9,004 nt of DNA, from the NCBI GenBank assembly GCA_964449455.1, contig CAYUYV010000170.1, positions 1 through 9,004 on the forward strand. The letters are read 5' to 3'. Of this stretch, positions 6,816-9,004 are shown one piece after another. How positions within the stretch are numbered: position 1 is the first letter of the stretch; each line of letters starts with the position of its first letter. The DNA comes from CAYUYV01 sp964449455. GTDB taxonomy: Bacteria; Pseudomonadota; Alphaproteobacteria; JAJFIK01. The notes under the pieces are model-generated. The model had not been told where the DNA came from, ran no database searches, and saw only the letters and a program-made list of their open reading frames with translations. The position numbers were made by a program, and so were the translations under genes.

Positions 6816-6921
6816 GGCCAGTGCCTTTCCCCGCGCGCCCTTTCCGCGGTGTTTCGGGCCTTCAGAATGTGATTTTTCCCCGAATGATTGCCCTTGCGCG
6901 GCAAACCAGCCCCGCTCGGCC
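6816..6921 (-). other. Gap between prkA and yeaH
   Basis: This 106-base gap holds no gene. It includes the Shine-Dalgarno for yeaH (GGGGAAAGG region, about 6824-6832). A distant TTCGGG/CCCGAA pair could bracket the middle, but there is no terminator-like hairpin with a T run, so read-through from prkA into yeaH is likely. A weak internal promoter cannot be excluded. Confidence 0.5.
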
Positions 6922-8871
6922 TCACCCCGCTTTATTGACGCGCATATACCACTCCACCAGGCGGCGGACCTGACGCTGGGTATAGCCGCGCGCGATCATG
7001 CGTTCGACAAAATCCGTGTGCTTGCTTTGGGTCTCGCTGTCCTTTTTGGACTCAAAGCTGATCACGGGCAGCAGATCCTCCACTTGCGTGAACATCCGCT
7101 TTTCGATCACCGTACGGAGTTTCTCGTAAGAGGTCCAGGCCGGGTTGCGCCCGCCATTCTGGGCCCGGGCCCGCAGGGCGAATTTGACCACCTCATTCCG
7201 GAAATCCTTAGGATTCGCGATCCCGGCAGGCTTTTCGATCTTGGAGAGTTCCTGATTCAGGGTCTCCCGATCGAGAAGCTGGCCTGTATCGGGATCCTTG
7301 TAGTCTTGGTCCTCGATCCAGGCATCCGCATAGGCGATGTAGCGGTCGAACAGATTCTGTCCGTATTCCCCGTAGGACTCCAGATAGGCTTTCTGGATTT
7401 CCTTGCCGATGAACTCCGCATAGCGGGGGGCCAAATCCGCCTTGATGAATTCCAGATACTGACGTTCCTGGTCCTCGGCCATCTGCTCCCGGCGGATCGC
7501 CTGTTCCAGGACATACATCAGATGAACCGGATCCGCGCCGACTTCCGCCGTGTCATAGTTGAAAGTCTCCGAGAGCACCTTGAACGCAAAGCGCGTTGAG
7601 GTGCCGCGCATGCCCTCATCCACGCCGGCCGCGTCGCGATATTCCTGGACAGACTTGGCCTTCGGGTCCGTGTCTTTCAGCTTCTCCCCGTCATAGACCC
7701 GCATCTTGGAGAACAGTCCGGAATTCTCGTGCAGTTTCAGCCGTGTCATGACGGAAAAGCGCGCCAGCATGCGCAAGGTTTCCGGTGCGCAAGACGCATC
7801 GCCCAGCTCGCTCTCCCGGAGCAGCTTGTCGTAGATACGGGTTTCCTCCGTCACCCTCAGGCAATAGGGCACATTGATCACGCAGATGCGGTCGAGGAAG
7901 GCCTCATTGTTCTTGTTGGCCTTGAACAGGGCCCATTCGGCCTCGTTGGAATGGGCGAGGATCGTGCCCTGGAACGGGATGGGGCCCAGAGCTTCCGTAC
8001 CGATATAATTGCCTTCCTGGGTGGCGGTCAGCAAAGGATGCAGCACTTTGATCGGTGCCTTGAACATCTCCACAAATTCGAGCATGCCCTGGTTCGCCCG
8101 GCACAACCCGCCGGAAAAGGCGTAGGCATCCGGATCACTTTGGGCAAAATGCTCCAGCTTGCGGATATCGACCTTGCCCACCAGGGTGGAGATGTCCTGG
8201 TTGTTCTCGTCCCCCGGCTCGGTCTTGGCGATGGCGATCTGGCGCAGCTTGGAGGGGCGCAGGCGGACAACCTCGAAACGGGAGATATCGCCGCCGAACG
8301 CCTCGAGCCGCTTCACGGCCCAGGGTGACATGATGCCTGTCAGGCGGCGCTTCTCGATGCCATATTTGTCGCCGAGCAGGTCGGCCATGGGGCCAGTGCG
8401 CGGGAAAAGGCCCAAGGGCGATTCAAAGACCGGGCTGATCTGGTCGCCGGCTTTGAGCACATAAATGGGGTGGACCTCCATGAGGTCCTTTAGGCGCTCG
8501 GCGAGGGAGGATTTGCCGCCACCGACGGGGCCGAGCAGATAAAGGATCTGTCGGCGCTCCTCAAGGCCCTGGGCGGCATGTTTGAAATAGCCCACGATCC
8601 GCTCGATCGTGTCCTCCATGCCGTAAAAGCCTTCAAAAGCCTTGTAGGTCTTGATGGTCCGGTTAAAGAAGATGCGAGACAGGCGCGGATCCTGCGCCGT
8701 GTCCACATGAATCGGCTCGCCAATCGCCTGGATCATGCGCTCTGGCGCAGATGCCACCATAAGGGGGTCGTCCCGGGCACCGAGCAGGAAGTCCCGCAAA
8801 GACATGGCTTCCTGCTTTTCCCGGGCATAGGTTTCGGAATAGAGGTCGAATACGTCCAGATCTGTGCTCAT
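6922..8871 (-). CDS. prkA: PrkA family AAA+ serine protein kinase (YeaG-like)
   Basis: A 649-residue, full-length and highly conserved PrkA (E. coli YeaG 644). The N-terminal AAA domain shows IGEPIHVDTAQDPRLSRIF (50-68), the Walker A GPVGGGKS (114-121, Lys120), the PrkA block AIAKTEPGDENNQDIS (213-228), ANQGMLEFVEMFKAPIKVL (259-277) as the Walker B-like region, ILAHSNEAEW (304-313) as sensor 1 and FLDRI (325-329) with a likely arginine finger. From about residue 385 the C-terminal PrkA domain follows (YDGEKLKDTDPKAKS, STRFAFKVLSETFNYD, YAEFIGKEIQKAYLESYGEYGQN, EKPAGIANPKDFRNE). The family is annotated as a serine kinase; an ATP-dependent protease role has also been proposed for Bacillus PrkA. 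Two overlapping AGGAGG motifs lie about 10-14 bases before the ATG. It is the first gene of the minus-strand group, and its closeness to enterobacterial YeaG is striking. Confidence 0.98.
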   Translation of the reverse strand: MSTDLDVFDLYSETYAREKQEAMSLRDFLLGARDDPLMVASAPERMIQAIGEPIHVDTAQDPRLSRIFFNRTIKTYKAFEGFYGMEDTIERIVGYFKHAAQGLEERRQILYLLGPVGGGKSSLAERLKDLMEVHPIYVLKAGDQISPVFESPLGLFPRTGPMADLLGDKYGIEKRRLTGIMSPWAVKRLEAFGGDISRFEVVRLRPSKLRQIAIAKTEPGDENNQDISTLVGKVDIRKLEHFAQSDPDAYAFSGGLCRANQGMLEFVEMFKAPIKVLHPLLTATQEGNYIGTEALGPIPFQGTILAHSNEAEWALFKANKNNEAFLDRICVINVPYCLRVTEETRIYDKLLRESELGDASCAPETLRMLARFSVMTRLKLHENSGLFSKMRVYDGEKLKDTDPKAKSVQEYRDAAGVDEGMRGTSTRFAFKVLSETFNYDTAEVGADPVHLMYVLEQAIRREQMAEDQERQYLEFIKADLAPRYAEFIGKEIQKAYLESYGEYGQNLFDRYIAYADAWIEDQDYKDPDTGQLLDRETLNQELSKIEKPAGIANPKDFRNEVVKFALRARAQNGGRNPAWTSYEKLRTVIEKRMFTQVEDLLPVISFESKKDSETQSKHTDFVERMIARGYTQRQVRRLVEWYMRVNKAG

Positions 8872-8877
8872 CGGTCG

Positions 8878-8890
8878 TCGTCCTCCTCCT
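8878..8890 (-). promoter_or_regulatory. Repeated AGGAGG ribosome binding site of prkA
   Basis: Read on the minus strand, AGGAGGAGGA gives two overlapping perfect Shine-Dalgarno registers. Both lie slightly far from the ATG at 8871. They support this start, which also matches the length of family N-termini. Confidence 0.7.
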
Positions 8891-8891
8891 C

Positions 8892-8911
8892 GCGGATCCC
8901 TGAAGATCCGC
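8892..8911 (-). promoter_or_regulatory. Hairpin next to the prkA ribosome binding site
   Basis: GCGGATC (8892-8898) and GATCCGC (8905-8911) form a perfect 7-base stem with a 6-base loop, immediately upstream of the AGGAGG repeat. In the leader RNA it could influence ribosome access or transcript stability. As DNA it could be an operator. There is no T run, so it is not a terminator. Confidence 0.45.
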
Positions 8912-8925
8912 CGTACACACCTGAC

Positions 8926-8941
8926 ATCAAGGCCTATGCCA
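8926..8941 (-). promoter_or_regulatory. Sigma-54-like promoter candidate for prkA
   Basis: On the minus strand TGGCATAGGCCTTGAT resembles the sigma-54 consensus TGGCAC-N5-TTGCW. The -24 GG is intact and the spacing to the -12 position is exactly right, but the invariant GC reads GA. A start about 12 bases downstream would give a leader of about 45 bases containing the hairpin and ribosome binding site. In E. coli yeaGH is NtrC and sigma-54 dependent, which makes the match worth noting. The mismatch at -12 is a serious weakness. Confidence 0.3.
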
Positions 8942-8952
8942 TCCGCCTAATA

Positions 8953-8973
8953 GGTTAGGTTGACGGAGGTTAA
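8953..8973 (-). repeat. Phased TAACC-like pentamers upstream of prkA
   Basis: On the minus strand the order is TAACC, five other bases, CAACC, TAACC. The units are spaced 10 and 5 bases apart, just upstream of the sigma-54-like element. The same stretch gives TTAA-N7-CAAC, one base away from the alphaproteobacterial CtrA consensus TTAA-N7-TTAA. It may be a regulator site; no family can be assigned with confidence. Confidence 0.3.
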
Positions 8974-9004
8974 TGGCTCGAAAATGGCGGTGATCGGACG
9001 ATTT

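Noticed and set aside
6721..7599. Plus-strand frame of 292 codons across the prkA-yeaH junction
   Set aside because: It is antisense to the conserved PrkA C-terminus, with no independent support.
7729..8328. Plus-strand frame of 199 codons inside prkA
   Set aside because: It is a shadow of the AAA domain coding sequence; conservation belongs to the opposite strand.
8927..9004. C-terminal end of another minus-strand gene entering from the right edge
   Set aside because: Two minus frames are open for 18-25 codons from the edge but use rare TTA/CTA codons or have unremarkable composition. Nothing distinguishes them from chance.
1..9004. Mobile element, prophage, CRISPR or toxin-antitoxin locus
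   Set aside because: No transposase, integrase, spaced repeats, terminal inverted repeats or small paired genes of that kind are visible, and base composition looks uniform.

Overview
The window (about 60% G+C by eye, dense GC-rich third positions, long antisense shadow frames) looks like the chromosome of a Gram-negative proteobacterium. The PrkA and SpoVR proteins closely resemble their E. coli counterparts YeaG and YcgB. I favour an alphaproteobacterium but cannot name a genus. There are no IS elements, CRISPR arrays, tRNAs or rRNAs.

Layout. A possible minus-strand gene starts at base 45 and leaves the left edge. Facing away from it is a plus-strand gene (262-1365) for a secreted GH43-type arabinanase-like protein. 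The stretch between them carries direct repeats, short palindromes and a G8 run. A strong bidirectional terminator (about 1424-1454) separates the GH43 gene from everything to its right, which is all on the minus strand. In order of transcription, right to left, this is: prkA/yeaG (8871-6922), yeaH/DUF444 (6815-5463), spoVR/ycgB (5466-3958), a 69-residue two-helix membrane protein (3927-3718), a 318-base gap, and a 640-residue protein that I do not recognise (3399-1477).

How the genes work together. PrkA (AAA+ and kinase-type protein), the YeaH von Willebrand A-like protein and SpoVR form a widely conserved trio linked to stationary-phase, nutrient and stress responses in bacteria; its molecular job is still poorly defined. 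Here yeaH and spoVR overlap by ATGA, and the small membrane protein follows spoVR by 30 bases with its own Shine-Dalgarno. It is therefore a good candidate for a fourth operon member that could tie the soluble trio to the membrane. The 640-residue gene may be a separate unit: its upstream gap contains a perfect 11-base inverted repeat that looks like an operator. The region upstream of prkA has a near-match to a sigma-54 promoter, phased TAACC-like pentamers, and a hairpin next to the ribosome binding site.
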